This document shows, piece by piece, positions 16,579 to 25,264 of a DNA stretch of 64,000 bases. Position numbers and translations under genes: made by a program. The DNA comes from Microlunatus antarcticus (lineage in GTDB: Bacteria > Actinomycetota > Actinomycetes > Propionibacteriales > Propionibacteriaceae): assembly GCF_014193425.1 (NCBI RefSeq), contig NZ_JACHZG010000001.1:2294001-2358000 (forward strand), given 5' to 3'. Position 1 is the first letter of the stretch. Every line of letters starts with the position of its first letter. The notes beneath the pieces were generated by a model, which saw only the letters and a list, made by a program, of their open reading frames with translations, had not been told where the DNA came from and made no database searches.

Positions 16579-16926
16579 TCAGGCGCAGGCTCTCTTCGGC
16601 GGGACCTGCGCGTCCGGCAGGAACGTCACCTCGATGCCGGAGTCGTCGCGGTAGAGCAGCCGGGTGGAGCTGATCTCGGTGACGGTGCCGCGACCCCGCC
16701 ACTCGTACGGCTTGTTCGTGTTGTCGAACAGCGTCGCCGGGCCCGCTTCCCACGTCTGGTCGCGATAGCTGATCGGGTTCAGCCCGCAGTGGTGGAGGGT
16801 CACCGACATCGGCACCGCCTGCACGGTCGGTGGGACGGGCGGTGGGAGAGGAACGTCTGGTTCCGCACATCCCGTCAGCACGAGGACGAGGGCGACGGCG
16901 CCGCCGCAGGCCAAGAGCTTCAGCAC
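16579..16926 (-). CDS. Small lipoprotein, function unknown
   Basis: This 115-residue protein starts at GTG 16926. The signal peptide ends in the lipobox LTGC (Cys19) and a proline-rich linker follows (EPDVPLPPPVPP). The rest is a small beta-rich domain with two Cys (LHHCGLNPISYRDQTWE and the C-terminal RACA) that could form a disulphide. It includes phrases such as LLYRDDSGIEVTFLPD. It is likely anchored outside the membrane. It reads in the same direction as the secreted protein at 14834 but is 170 nt upstream. Other start codons further upstream would destroy the signal peptide. Confidence 0.7.
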   Translation of the reverse strand: MLKLLACGGAVALVLVLTGCAEPDVPLPPPVPPTVQAVPMSVTLHHCGLNPISYRDQTWEAGPATLFDNTNKPYEWRGRGTVTEISSTRLLYRDDSGIEVTFLPDAQVPPKRACA

Positions 16927-17154
16927 CTCGTGTCCCTTCGGGCGTGTCGGGATCGGACAGGCATCGCGTGCGTCATCGCTGAGCAGGAGACGGTCACGCA
17001 CTGCTGACCCGCGTCCCAGTCTGCGTCCGGCGAACTGGTGCAGCAACCGGCAGCGACCGCTCCTCAGGCGAGCCCCCTCGCGCGCCCCTCGAGCGTCGGG
17101 GCGGGAGCTGTGATTCGATGCTCCTCCCGAACGACGAGGTGAGGGAGCACGTAC

Positions 17155-18093
17155 GTGGCGAGCACGGTGGTCCAGCGACCGCGGCAGGGTTGGCGCGCCC
17201 GGCTGCGCCGAGACCGGGTGCTGCTGGCGATGACGATCCCCGGCCTCGTCGCTCTCGTCGGCTTCCACTACCTGCCGCTGCTCGGCAACGTGATCGCGTT
17301 CGAGGACTACCAGCCGTTCCTGGGGATCATCAACAGCCAGTGGGTCGGCTTCGAGAAGTTCGCCATCCTCTTCAACGGAGATCCCGCGTTCGTCAACGCG
17401 GTCAAGAACACGCTGATCCTGACGTTGGTCCAGGTGATCTTCGTCTTCCCCGCCCCGATCGTGCTGGCGCTGATGATCAACAGCCTGCTCTCGGACCGCA
17501 TGCGGCGGATCGTCCAGAACGTCCTCTACCTGCCGCACTTCCTCTCCTGGGTCGTCGTCGTGGCGATCTTCCAGCAGCTGCTCGGTGGGAGCGGGCTGCT
17601 CAACACGTTCCTGCGCAGCCACGGCGCGGCGACACTCGACATCGTCGGCAACCCGGACCTCTTCATCTCGCTGCTCACCAGCCAGGTGGTGTGGAAGGAC
17701 TCGGGCTGGGCCACGATCCTCTTCCTCGCCGCGCTGTCGCAGGTCGACCAGTCGCTCTACGAGGCCTCGGCCATCGACGGCGCCAGCCGCGCGCAGCAGC
17801 TGGTGAACGTGACCCTGCCGGCCCTGCGCGGCGTGATCATCCTGCTGCTGATCCTGCGCCTCGGTGACTCGCTGAACGTCGGCTTCGAGCAGATCATCCT
17901 GCAGCAGAAGGCGGTCGGCTCCGAGGCCAGCGAGGTGATCGACACCTACGTGTTCAACTACGGCATCCTCGGCAGCGACTGGGGCACGTCCGCCGCCGTC
18001 GGCCTGGTCAAGGGCGTGATCGCCACGGTCCTCGTGGTCGGGGCCAACAAGCTCGCCCACGTCTTCGGCGAGGACGGGGTCTACCGCGCATGA
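17155..18093 (+). CDS. Carbohydrate ABC transporter permease (LplB-like)
   Basis: This 312-residue inner-membrane permease has about six transmembrane segments and the binding-protein-dependent transport EAA loop (EASAIDGASRAQQLVNVTLPAL, near 203-224), which contacts the ATPase. It belongs to the LplB/YtcP pairing used for complex glycans and oligosaccharides. It starts at GTG 17155 behind GGGAG about 8 nt upstream. Its stop overlaps the second permease start (18090-18093). No ATP-binding subunit is encoded nearby, so a shared MsiK-like ATPase is expected. Confidence 0.92.
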   Translation: MASTVVQRPRQGWRARLRRDRVLLAMTIPGLVALVGFHYLPLLGNVIAFEDYQPFLGIINSQWVGFEKFAILFNGDPAFVNAVKNTLILTLVQVIFVFPAPIVLALMINSLLSDRMRRIVQNVLYLPHFLSWVVVVAIFQQLLGGSGLLNTFLRSHGAATLDIVGNPDLFISLLTSQVVWKDSGWATILFLAALSQVDQSLYEASAIDGASRAQQLVNVTLPALRGVIILLLILRLGDSLNVGFEQIILQQKAVGSEASEVIDTYVFNYGILGSDWGTSAAVGLVKGVIATVLVVGANKLAHVFGEDGVYRA

Positions 18094-19049
18094 CCGTCAC
18101 CGAACCTGCCCGCGTCGAGGCCGCCGTCGTCTCGGAGCCGCCGGCCCAGCGCGACCGGCGGCGGCGCAACCCCACGCTGAGCCGTCCCGGGGTCCCGGAG
18201 TCGGTGCTCAAGGTCGTCGTGCTCGGCTTCGCCGTCCTCGCGGTCGTCGTGCCCTTCCTGGGGATCCTCTCGACGAGCCTCTCGAGCAAGGAGCACCTGG
18301 ACGCCAAGGGCGGCTTCGTCCTGTGGCCCGACGCGGTGAGCCTCGACGCCTACCGCACGGTGCTGAGCGGAGGGGTGGTGAGCAAGGCGCTGCTGGTGAG
18401 CGTCGGCGTGACCCTGATCGGGACGGTGCTGAGCCTGCTGGTCACGGCGATGCTGGCGTACGGGCTGAGCCGACCCGGCAGCTTCGGCTCCCGGCCGGCC
18501 CTGCTGATCGTCCTCTTCAGCCTGCTCTTCAGCCCCGGCCTGCTCCCCGTCTACCTGACGGTGCGCGGCTTCGGGCTGATCGACACGTACGCCGCCCTGA
18601 TCCTCCCGGGCCTGGTCGGCGGCTTCAACGTCATCGTCCTGCGCTCGTTCTTCGTCAGCATCCCGGCCGAGCTGCTGGAGAGCGCCCGCATCGACGGCGC
18701 GGGCGAGTGGCAGATCTTCACCCGCATCGTCACACCGCTGTCCAAGGCGGTGCTCGCGGTGATCGGGCTCTTTTACGGCGTCGGCTACTGGAACGCGTTC
18801 TTCAACGCACTCATCTACCTGAACGACCAGGGCCGCTGGCCGCTGCCGCTGGTCCTGCGGACGTACGTCATCAACAACACCCAGATCTCCGCGGGCGACC
18901 TGGCCGCCTCGGGCGCCGGGGCCCTGCCGGCGCAGCCGGCGCTGCAGATGGCGATGCTCCTCATCGCCGTCGTGCCGATCCTGATCGTCTACCCCTTCCT
19001 GCAGCGGCACTTCACCAAGGGCGTCATCACCGGCGCCGTGAAGGGGTGA
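18090..19049 (+). CDS. Carbohydrate ABC transporter permease (YtcP-like)
   Basis: This 319-residue permease partners the one before it. A cytoplasmic Arg-rich N-terminus (about 1-35) precedes about six transmembrane helices. The EAA loop is ESARIDGAGEWQIFTRIVTPLSKAV, near 190-213. It ends with the family phrase PFLQRHFTKGVITGAVKG, which is typical of YtcP-type importers. It overlaps the first permease by 4 nt and is followed after 4 nt by the binding lipoprotein, forming a three-gene import operon. Confidence 0.93.
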   Translation: MTVTEPARVEAAVVSEPPAQRDRRRRNPTLSRPGVPESVLKVVVLGFAVLAVVVPFLGILSTSLSSKEHLDAKGGFVLWPDAVSLDAYRTVLSGGVVSKALLVSVGVTLIGTVLSLLVTAMLAYGLSRPGSFGSRPALLIVLFSLLFSPGLLPVYLTVRGFGLIDTYAALILPGLVGGFNVIVLRSFFVSIPAELLESARIDGAGEWQIFTRIVTPLSKAVLAVIGLFYGVGYWNAFFNALIYLNDQGRWPLPLVLRTYVINNTQISAGDLAASGAGALPAQPALQMAMLLIAVVPILIVYPFLQRHFTKGVITGAVKG

Positions 19050-19053
19050 CGTC

Positions 19054-20685
19054 GTGAGCGCCCGGCTGGACCGCCGCCGGTTCCTCGGTCTGACCGGGGC
19101 CGCCGGTCTCACCCTCGGGCTGTCCCAGCTCGCCGGCTGCGGCCAACCCCCGGGGGCGCAGGACCTCGGTCCGCGAGCCGCCGACCCCACCTACCGTCCG
19201 CTGCCCGGCCTGCCGAAGCCCGACATCGCCGGCACGGCCGACGGGGTCATCCCCAGCTCCTACTTCAGCTATCCGGCCGACCCGGTCCGCTCCGTGCGCG
19301 AGGTCCCTGGAGACGGCCGCCCGGTCACCGTCCTGACCGAGACCTACTCCGCCATCGCGCCGTCGGTCGACCGCAACTCGGTCTGGTCCAACCTCAACAC
19401 CCAGCTCGGCAGTCCGCTGCAGATCCAGCTCGTGCCGCAGGCCGACTTCGGGGTCAAGTACGCGACCACGATCGCTGGCGACGCCCTGCCGGACATGTTC
19501 TTCGCCAGCCCCACCCCGGACTTCCCGCGTACGCCCGAGCTGATGGCGGCGAAGGCGCTCGACCTGTCGGACCACCTGGCCGGCGACGCGATCCTGGACT
19601 ACCCCAACCTCGCGAACATCCCGACCGCCTGCTGGGACGTCGGCCGCTTCAACGGGCGCCTCTACGGCCTGCCCTCGCCACGCGGCGCGGTGTCGTCGGG
19701 CATCATCTACCGCCGCGACGACCTGCTGAAGGCCAAGGGCATCACCGGCGACCCCCAGAGCTTCGCCGACTTCCGCGCGCTGTGCGCCGAGGTCAACGAC
19801 CCGCGCAACGGGACGTGGGCTCTGACGTCACCCGCGCTGCAGTACCTCCGCAACATGCTCGACGTCCCCAACTTCTGGCGCTACGACGGCCGGACGATGC
19901 AGAGCTGGTGGACCGACCCTGGGCAGGAGCAGGCGCTGGAGGCCGCCCGCAGCCTCTTCGCCGCCGGCCTGGTGAACCCGGACGCGTTCACCGCGTCGGC
20001 CAGTCCCAAGGCCTGGTTCGGCACGGGCAAGGCGTACTTCACCGCCGACGCGTTCACGGCCTGGCCGTCGTACTACGCCAGCGCGAGCGGGGTGGAGGGC
20101 TTCGCCGTCGACGGCTTGGCCATACCCGCCTTCGACGGCGGCGGGCAGGGCTCGATGTGGCTGAGCTTTCCCTCGTTCGGCTTCTCCGCCATCTCCAAGG
20201 ACGCCGCCGACCGGGTGACGACGCTGCTCAAGGTGGCCGACTACCTCGCGGCCCCGTTCGGCAGCGCGGAGTACCTGACGTCGAAGTACGGCGTCGAGGG
20301 GCCGGACTACGCGATCAAGGACGGCAACATCGTTCCGACCAAGAGCGGCAGCGCGGCCAGCCAGCTCGGGCTGAAGTACCTGGTCGACGCACCCCAGGTG
20401 AACTTCATCCCCGGCAACGCCGACGCGGCCCGGACCTGCGACGAGCTGCTGCGGGCCCTCGTCCCGAACGCGCTGAGCAACGACGCGGTCTACCTCTACT
20501 CGCGTACGGCGGCGGACCGCTTCGCCCAGTCCCAGACCCGCTTCACCGCGCTGGAGATCGACATCATGCAGGGCCGCAAGCCCGTCAGCGCCTGGGGCGT
20601 CGAGGCCGACGCGTGGTGGACGCGCTACGGGCAGCAGATGAGCGAGGAGCTCGCCCAGGCGTACGTGGACGCCGGCCGGGGCTGA
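19054..20685 (+). CDS. Extracellular solute-binding lipoprotein of the sugar ABC importer
   Basis: This is a 543-residue high-affinity binding protein. The N-terminus has a Tat-type signal (DRRRFLGLTGAAGL) ending in the lipobox LAGC, so it is probably exported folded and lipid-anchored. Length and domain pattern (MFFASPTPDFPRTPELMAAKALDLSD, then many aromatics) fit the LipO/YtcQ family (about 530 residues) that serves LplB/YtcP permeases. It starts at GTG 19054, 4 nt after the second permease. The ligand is not predictable; related systems take up plant or host polysaccharide fragments. Confidence 0.9.
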   Translation: MSARLDRRRFLGLTGAAGLTLGLSQLAGCGQPPGAQDLGPRAADPTYRPLPGLPKPDIAGTADGVIPSSYFSYPADPVRSVREVPGDGRPVTVLTETYSAIAPSVDRNSVWSNLNTQLGSPLQIQLVPQADFGVKYATTIAGDALPDMFFASPTPDFPRTPELMAAKALDLSDHLAGDAILDYPNLANIPTACWDVGRFNGRLYGLPSPRGAVSSGIIYRRDDLLKAKGITGDPQSFADFRALCAEVNDPRNGTWALTSPALQYLRNMLDVPNFWRYDGRTMQSWWTDPGQEQALEAARSLFAAGLVNPDAFTASASPKAWFGTGKAYFTADAFTAWPSYYASASGVEGFAVDGLAIPAFDGGGQGSMWLSFPSFGFSAISKDAADRVTTLLKVADYLAAPFGSAEYLTSKYGVEGPDYAIKDGNIVPTKSGSAASQLGLKYLVDAPQVNFIPGNADAARTCDELLRALVPNALSNDAVYLYSRTAADRFAQSQTRFTALEIDIMQGRKPVSAWGVEADAWWTRYGQQMSEELAQAYVDAGRG

Positions 20686-20826
20686 GCCGGAGCACGCTTC
20701 CCTCGACAAGCGGAGACGCAGCAACGAGGCAGCGGGCGGTCCTCGAGCCCGCCTTCCGCCCGCGAGCGGTACCTCATCCCGCTCCAGGGGAGCCTGCGAC
20801 CGGGAAGGCGTACCGCTCGAGAGCAG

Positions 20827-20902
20827 GTGTGACCGCTGGCGCCAGAAGTCTCGCGCCAAGCCCCCGAGTGTGACCCCGGGTGCCAGAAGTCGCGGGATTC
20901 CG
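20827..20902 (+). repeat. Degenerate direct repeat, about 41-nt unit
   Basis: GTGTGACC starts at 20827 and again at 20868. Each is followed by a G/C stretch, then GCCAGAAGTC or the variant TGCCAGAAGTC, then CGCG. A partial third unit starts as GTGTG at 20906. Confidence 0.55.
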
Positions 20903-20959
20903 CGAGTGTGCGCTCATGCACCTCGCCGCGCCGCCCGTAGGTGCGGGAGCGCACACTCG
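20903..20959. terminator. Long inverted repeat, possible bidirectional terminator
   Basis: CGAGTGTGCGCTC (20903-20915) pairs perfectly with GAGCGCACACTCG (20947-20959). After a 2-by-2 internal bulge, GCACCT (20918-20923) pairs with AGGTGC (20939-20944). The 19-bp stem sits between convergent genes and has no U-tract. Confidence 0.6.
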
Positions 20960-21025
20960 ACGAGCATTCCCTCCCCGTGTTGCTGCGCCCTTGGCCTGAA
21001 ACCTCACCCCGGCCGAGGTCGGCGG

Positions 21026-21880
21026 TTACGGGGCGTCGGCTGAAGAACCCTTCGTGACCGCTCGCTCCGGCGCGCCGCGCTTGCGGGCGGTGAGGTAGAG
21101 GCGGTGCGCGGTGATGACGAGCGCGAGCCAGGCGGCGCCGAGGAGCCAGGCGGCGACGACGTCGGTGAGCCAGTGCGCGGCGAGGACGACCCGGGTCAGG
21201 CCGACGACGACGGCGATCACCACGGGCACGACGACGCAGAGCACCTTGGCGGCGAGCGTGCGCCGGTGCAGCCAGATCAGGTAGCCGACCACGCCGGCGA
21301 TCACGGTGGCGTTCAGCGCGTGACCGCTGGGGAAGGACGGCGAGTACTCGAACGGCGGGATGGCGTCGGACAGCGGCGGACGGGACCGGCCGATGATGTC
21401 CTTGCCGGCGACGGTCATCAGCAGCGAGCCGATCCCGGCGCCCGCGACCAGGATCAGCTCCGTACGGGAGCGGCGACGCAGGGCGAGGACGAGGATGGCC
21501 GCGACGGCGATGCACGGCATCCCGACGGGACCGAAGACGTACGCGACGCCGGCCGAGAAGTCGTCGAGAAACGGCGTCCGCAGCCGCATGGCCGCGTCGA
21601 GCACCGGCACGTCCAGGCTGGCGATCCCGTCGTCCTCGGTCACGGCGTCGTACACCCGCGCGACGAGGAACGCCATGACGAAGGCCACGGCGATCCCCAC
21701 CCCGAGGACGGCCACGAGGGCCGGCTCGGCACCGATCCGATGACCCACCGCGGTCGCGACGGCCGCGGCCCGACGGCCGAGCGGGGAGTACCAGTGGGTC
21801 AGCTCCGGGGGCGCGGCCAGGTCGTCCCGCTCGAGCGGGCCACGGGGGCCCGCCGCCGACGTGTCCTCGGGTCGACTCAT
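21026..21880 (-). CDS. PAP2-family membrane phosphatase
   Basis: This 284-residue membrane protein carries all three phosphatidic acid phosphatase motifs: K-x6-R-P in KDIIGRSRPP, PSGH in SPSFPSGHALNA, and R-x5-H-x3-D in TRVVLAAHWLTD. About six transmembrane segments are visible. It hydrolyses lipid or isoprenoid phosphates at the outer membrane face; the substrate is not determined. The start at ATG 21880 is chosen because upstream sequence in frame is unlike a membrane protein. It follows the small gene at 21970 after 89 nt and is at the edge of the stress regulon. Confidence 0.9.
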   Translation of the reverse strand: MSRPEDTSAAGPRGPLERDDLAAPPELTHWYSPLGRRAAAVATAVGHRIGAEPALVAVLGVGIAVAFVMAFLVARVYDAVTEDDGIASLDVPVLDAAMRLRTPFLDDFSAGVAYVFGPVGMPCIAVAAILVLALRRRSRTELILVAGAGIGSLLMTVAGKDIIGRSRPPLSDAIPPFEYSPSFPSGHALNATVIAGVVGYLIWLHRRTLAAKVLCVVVPVVIAVVVGLTRVVLAAHWLTDVVAAWLLGAAWLALVITAHRLYLTARKRGAPERAVTKGSSADAP

Positions 21881-21969
21881 CTCCTGCTCTCGTCTACGCC
21901 CCGCGAACCTGCGCGCGGGAACGCGCCAGCCTACGACGGTCTGCGCCGCCGAGCCGGCGGTCCGCGTCG

Positions 21970-22329
21970 TCAGGGCGCGACGTGGTTCTTCGGCGGGGGC
22001 TCGACCCCCCACCGCTGACGGACGCCGAGTCGCCGCGCGAGCAGCTCGAGGGCGGCGGTGTGCAGCAGGGCCTGGAGCTGCCCGCGCGGGGCGTGCCCGA
22101 AGTGGCCGTAGACGTCGGGGAACTCGGGCGACCCCCGCCACGACACGTGGACGAGGACGGCGTCAGCGGCCAGACCGACGGACCGGGCTCCGCGCAGCGG
22201 CGCCTCCGTCATGCCGAGGTCGGCGGCCGTGACCGGCGCCGAGGCGTGGTCGGCGAGACGCCCGTCGAGCTCGGCGACCTGCGCCATCTCGAGCGTGTGC
22301 GTGGTGGGCGGCAGCGAGGAGTGGCTCAT
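21970..22329 (-). CDS. Hypothetical protein, possibly DevR-regulated
   Basis: This 119-residue protein from ATG 22329 is not one I recognise. It has a hydrophilic N-terminus, a central strand (SVGLAADAVLVHVSWRG), an aromatic patch (PEFPDVYGHFGHAPRG) and a C-terminal amphipathic helix (LQALLHTAALELLARRLGV). It contains no Cys and no membrane segment. It is divergent from a universal stress protein with a DosR-like box in between, so it may belong to the same regulon. The opposite strand also has an open frame, but with unlikely composition. Confidence 0.55.
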   Translation of the reverse strand: MSHSSLPPTTHTLEMAQVAELDGRLADHASAPVTAADLGMTEAPLRGARSVGLAADAVLVHVSWRGSPEFPDVYGHFGHAPRGQLQALLHTAALELLARRLGVRQRWGVEPPPKNHVAP

Positions 22330-22354
22330 GACCGGCTTTCGTGGAGGGGTGTCC

Positions 22355-22368
22355 GGGTCTTTCGTCCC
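22355..22368. promoter_or_regulatory. DosR-box-like site GGGTC-TTTC-GTCCC
   Basis: It matches the core GGGAC-N4-GTCCC of the mycobacterial DosR box at 9 of 10 positions and lies between the divergent genes at 22329 and 22425. Confidence 0.55.
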
Positions 22369-22424
22369 GCGACCGACGCCTTTCGCCTCTGGGGCACTCG
22401 CCGCCTCAGACCGAGGCTGGTGCT

Positions 22425-23159
22425 GTGCTCCCCGACCGTCGTCCCCGCGCGCGGACGGCGGAGGTGGTCGTCGGCATCGCGGGTCACGGGCTCGACGGCT
22501 GCCGGAGCGCCGTACGGCTCGGGGCGGAGGAGGCCAGGCTGCGCCGGCTGGGCCTCCGGCTCGTGCACGGCAGCCGACCCGCCGGGCAGGAGGACCACCT
22601 CGCCCCGAGCGGCATGGAGTGGCGCCAGCAGCGCGGCCGCCGCCTCGTCGGCGGCGCGGCCCGCGACCTCGCGGTGACCGCGCTCGGGCGTGACCTCGCG
22701 ATCTGGACCGAGAGCTCGCCGCGCACGGCGGTCGACCTCCTCACCACCCACGCCCGTACGGCGGTGCTGCTCGTGCTGCAGCGCCCGGACGGTCCGGACG
22801 ACCCGGTCGGTCTCACCATCGACGCGGTCTCCGCGAGCGCCTGGTGCCCGACGCTGGTGGTGCGATCGCGCGACCGTGCCGGAGCGGGCGTCGGCGTCCT
22901 GGTCGTCCTCGACCCCGGGCACGACGCCGGGCCGGCGCTGGTCTTGGGCGCCACGGAGGCCCGGCTGCGGGGCACAGCCGTCACGGTGCTCGACGGGCGC
23001 GAGTGCAGCGTCGCCGACCTCGAGGCCGCGTCCGACGGCGCGGCCCTGATGGTGGTGGTGCGCCCGGGGCGCGGTGCCCACGGGCCCGTGGTGGACGCGA
23101 TCGACGTGGCCCGCTGCCCGGTCCTGACGGTCGCCCCCGACGACGACCCCGGGACCTGA
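22425..23159 (+). CDS. Universal stress protein (tandem domain, divergent)
   Basis: This is a 244-residue protein from GTG 22425. The first domain opens with the USP strand VVVGIAGHGLDGCRSAVRLG where the usual VDGS is IAGHG, so the phosphate loop is changed. The second domain has VLVVLDPGHDAGPALVLGA and ends CPVLTVAPDD. Binding of ATP may be lost. USP proteins are cytoplasmic and induced in stasis or hypoxia; in mycobacteria many are DosR targets. It is preceded by a DosR-like box and is convergent with the next USP gene. An upstream extension to 22341 would overlap that box. Confidence 0.72.
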   Translation: MLPDRRPRARTAEVVVGIAGHGLDGCRSAVRLGAEEARLRRLGLRLVHGSRPAGQEDHLAPSGMEWRQQRGRRLVGGAARDLAVTALGRDLAIWTESSPRTAVDLLTTHARTAVLLVLQRPDGPDDPVGLTIDAVSASAWCPTLVVRSRDRAGAGVGVLVVLDPGHDAGPALVLGATEARLRGTAVTVLDGRECSVADLEAASDGAALMVVVRPGRGAHGPVVDAIDVARCPVLTVAPDDDPGT

Positions 23160-23202
23160 GCGCCGCCTCAGCGCACCGGGTCGGCGAGACGCGGCCCGGC
23201 GC

Positions 23203-24087
23203 TCACGACACCCTCAGGAGCTCGGGCAGCGCGGAGGCGGGCGGGACGTGGTGGTGACGACGTCGCGGCACGACGACCAGGGGGCAGCCGACCCCGCCCA
23301 TCACGCGTCGCGCGACCGAGCGGGTCCAGGCGGCCAGGCCGTCGGTGTGCGGTGGACCGAGCACGAGCACCGCGGCGCTCTCGGCGGCGGTCAGCAGCAC
23401 CCGCTGCGTGACGCCCCGGACCGTGACGACGCGCGCCGGCGTGCTCGGGTGACGGACCTGTGCGCGGGCGAGCAGCTCGACGACGTTCCGCGCGGCCGAC
23501 TCGGTCTGGCCGTGCGTGCCGCCCGGGACGCTGTGCAGGGCGACGACCTCCGTGCCGAGGAACGTGGCCTCGTCGAGCGCGAAGTCCAGGGTGGCCAGCG
23601 AGACCGCCTCCCCGTCGAGCGCCACCACCACCGGGCGCCGTTCGTGCTCGACCTGGCGCCACGCCGGGGGCACCACGACGACCGGGCAGCCGGAGTGGTG
23701 GGCCACCGGTGACGCCACGCTCCCCCGCCCGAGCCGGTCGAACCAGGCGGTGGCGTGCTGCCCGACCACCACCAGCGGGGCGGAGCGGCTCAGCTCCTGC
23801 ATGAGGAGCGCCGGCAGCGTCTCGGCGAACCGGGTGCGCAGGGCGACCGCCGGCGGGACGTCCAGGGCGTCGACCGCACCGGTGAGGAGGTCCCGCCCCG
23901 CCTGCTCGAAGTCGTCGACGAAGGACCCGCTCAGCGGGACGTCGACCAGCGGCATCGGATAGCTGTAGACCAGCTCCACGTCGAGGCCGCGCAGGGCCGC
24001 CGTACGGAGGGCGTAGCGGGCGGCGACCAGGGAGTCGGGCGACCCGTCCACCCCCACGACGACGGTCCGCTCGTAGGTCGGTTCCAT
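23203..24087 (-). CDS. Universal stress protein, two USP domains
   Basis: This is a 294-residue protein of two USP domains. Domain 1 begins TVVVGVDGSPDSLVAARYAL and ends VASPVAHHSGCPVVVVPPAW. Domain 2 begins PVVVALDGEAVSLATLDFAL and ends GGVGCPLVVVPRRR. A G-2x-G-9x-G-like nucleotide loop is visible only partly (VVVGQHATAWFDRLGRGSVASPV). It follows the next USP gene (24132) after 44 nt, so both should be driven from the DosR-like box at 25159. The function in dormancy is inferred from the family and the regulon. Confidence 0.88.
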   Translation of the reverse strand: MEPTYERTVVVGVDGSPDSLVAARYALRTAALRGLDVELVYSYPMPLVDVPLSGSFVDDFEQAGRDLLTGAVDALDVPPAVALRTRFAETLPALLMQELSRSAPLVVVGQHATAWFDRLGRGSVASPVAHHSGCPVVVVPPAWRQVEHERRPVVVALDGEAVSLATLDFALDEATFLGTEVVALHSVPGGTHGQTESAARNVVELLARAQVRHPSTPARVVTVRGVTQRVLLTAAESAAVLVLGPPHTDGLAAWTRSVARRVMGGVGCPLVVVPRRRHHHVPPASALPELLRVS

Positions 24088-24131
24088 GGGTCACTCCTCC
24101 GCTGGTGGGTCACTGGGGTTGGGCAGACGCG

Positions 24132-25043
24132 TCAGGGGACGAGGACGGGCGCACCGGTCGCCGAGCGCCCGTCGGAGCGGGTGGGCTCCGGACCGGGCGG
24201 CACGATGACCAGCGGGCAGCGGGACTGGTGGAGCATCGCGCGGGCGACGGAGTGGCGCCAGGGCCGCCGACCGTGGTGGACCGGGGGTCGACCGAGGACC
24301 AGCAGACTCGCCCGCGCCGACACGTCGACCAGGGCGGGCACGGTCTGGACGGCGACGAAGCGGTAGTCGACGGCGACGTCGGGGTGGTCCTGGCTCTGCC
24401 CCGCCACGAGCTCGGCCGCCGTCCGCCGGGTCGCCGCCCGGCGCAGGGTGCGCGCCTCCACGGGGGTGGACGCGTGCAGAACGAGCACGCTCGCGCGCCG
24501 CAGCTCGGCCTCGTCGAAGGCGAGCTGCAGGACGGAGGTCGCCGACGTCGTCTCGCTCATCCCTACGACGACCGGGCGCAGGCCCAGGTGGGCGCTGCGG
24601 GTGACGGTGCTCTTCCACCCCGCCGGCACCACGACCACCGTGCAGCGGGCACCGGCCGCGACCTCGGAGGCCACCGAGCCCGCCAGGTCGCCGTCGGCCA
24701 CGTCGAAGTGGTGCCGGCCGAGGACCAGCAGGGTCGCCTCGGCCGCCAGCGCCGTCAGCAGCCCCGTGGTCGACGTGCCCTCGACCACCGTGTGCACGAC
24801 CGTGGTGGGGGCGACGGCGACGTGGGAGAGCACCTCGTCGACGAGCGCCTGGCCGGTCGATCGACGCTCGTGGGCGTCCTGGCCGTCCGGGCTCGCTCCG
24901 GGTCGGTACGCGTGCCCGACCATCAGCTCCAGGCCGCGCAGCGCGGCCTCGTGCGCGGCGTAGCGGGTGGCCTCCACGCTCTCCGGCGACCCGTCGACAC
25001 CGACGACCACGTGCCGGGGACCCGCTCGTCCGACCATCCGCAT
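24132..25043 (-). CDS. Universal stress protein, two USP domains
   Basis: This 303-residue tandem USP starts at ATG 25043, behind a GAGGAG ribosome site 5-6 nt upstream. Domain 1 is HVVVGVDGSPESVEATRYAA to GARCTVVVVPAGW. Domain 2 is PVVVGMSETTSATSVLQLAF to SRCPLVIVPPGPE. The loop LVLGRHHFDVADGDLAGSVASEV resembles the ATP-binding loop of the class. It is the first gene of a two-USP minus-strand unit, divergent from the PPOX-devR operon and sharing its DosR-like box. The two proteins are diverged paralogues. Confidence 0.88.
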   Translation of the reverse strand: MRMVGRAGPRHVVVGVDGSPESVEATRYAAHEAALRGLELMVGHAYRPGASPDGQDAHERRSTGQALVDEVLSHVAVAPTTVVHTVVEGTSTTGLLTALAAEATLLVLGRHHFDVADGDLAGSVASEVAAGARCTVVVVPAGWKSTVTRSAHLGLRPVVVGMSETTSATSVLQLAFDEAELRRASVLVLHASTPVEARTLRRAATRRTAAELVAGQSQDHPDVAVDYRFVAVQTVPALVDVSARASLLVLGRPPVHHGRRPWRHSVARAMLHQSRCPLVIVPPGPEPTRSDGRSATGAPVLVP

Positions 25044-25158
25044 CCGTGTCTCCTCGTCGTGGCCCCCGCTCGCGGCCGGCCGAGCCCGGTCGACCGCGCG
25101 CTCCCTCCAGGCTGGGTCGTCGGCGGCCCGGTGGGCAGAGCCGAACGGCACCGGTACC

Positions 25159-25172
25159 GGGACCTACGTCAC
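25159..25172. promoter_or_regulatory. DosR-box-like site GGGAC-CTAC-GTCAC
   Basis: 9 of 10 core positions match. It lies between the USP unit (25043, minus) and the PPOX-devR operon (25265, plus), so it would also allow autoregulation of devR. Confidence 0.6.
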
Positions 25173-25264
25173 CCCCGTGGGGGTCCTCGGCCTCTGCGGG
25201 GCGGGGTCGGGCCCGCCCACACTGGCCGTGACCCAGCCGAAGCACGCACGAAGAGGTGGACCCG

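Larger units (their letters stand above)
20686..21025. other. 340-nt gene-free region with repeats
   Basis: No convincing gene is found. The region lies downstream of the ABC importer and downstream of the PAP2 gene on the other strand. Its centre holds degenerate direct repeats and a long inverted repeat, listed separately. Confidence 0.6.

Noticed and set aside
17148-17157. Palindrome CACGTACGTG over the first ABC permease start
   Set aside because: It overlaps the ribosome-site-to-start region and no local regulator exists; short palindromes of this kind are expected by chance.
20827-20910. CRISPR-like direct repeats
   Set aside because: Only two to three degenerate units with no unique spacers of constant length and no cas genes in the window.
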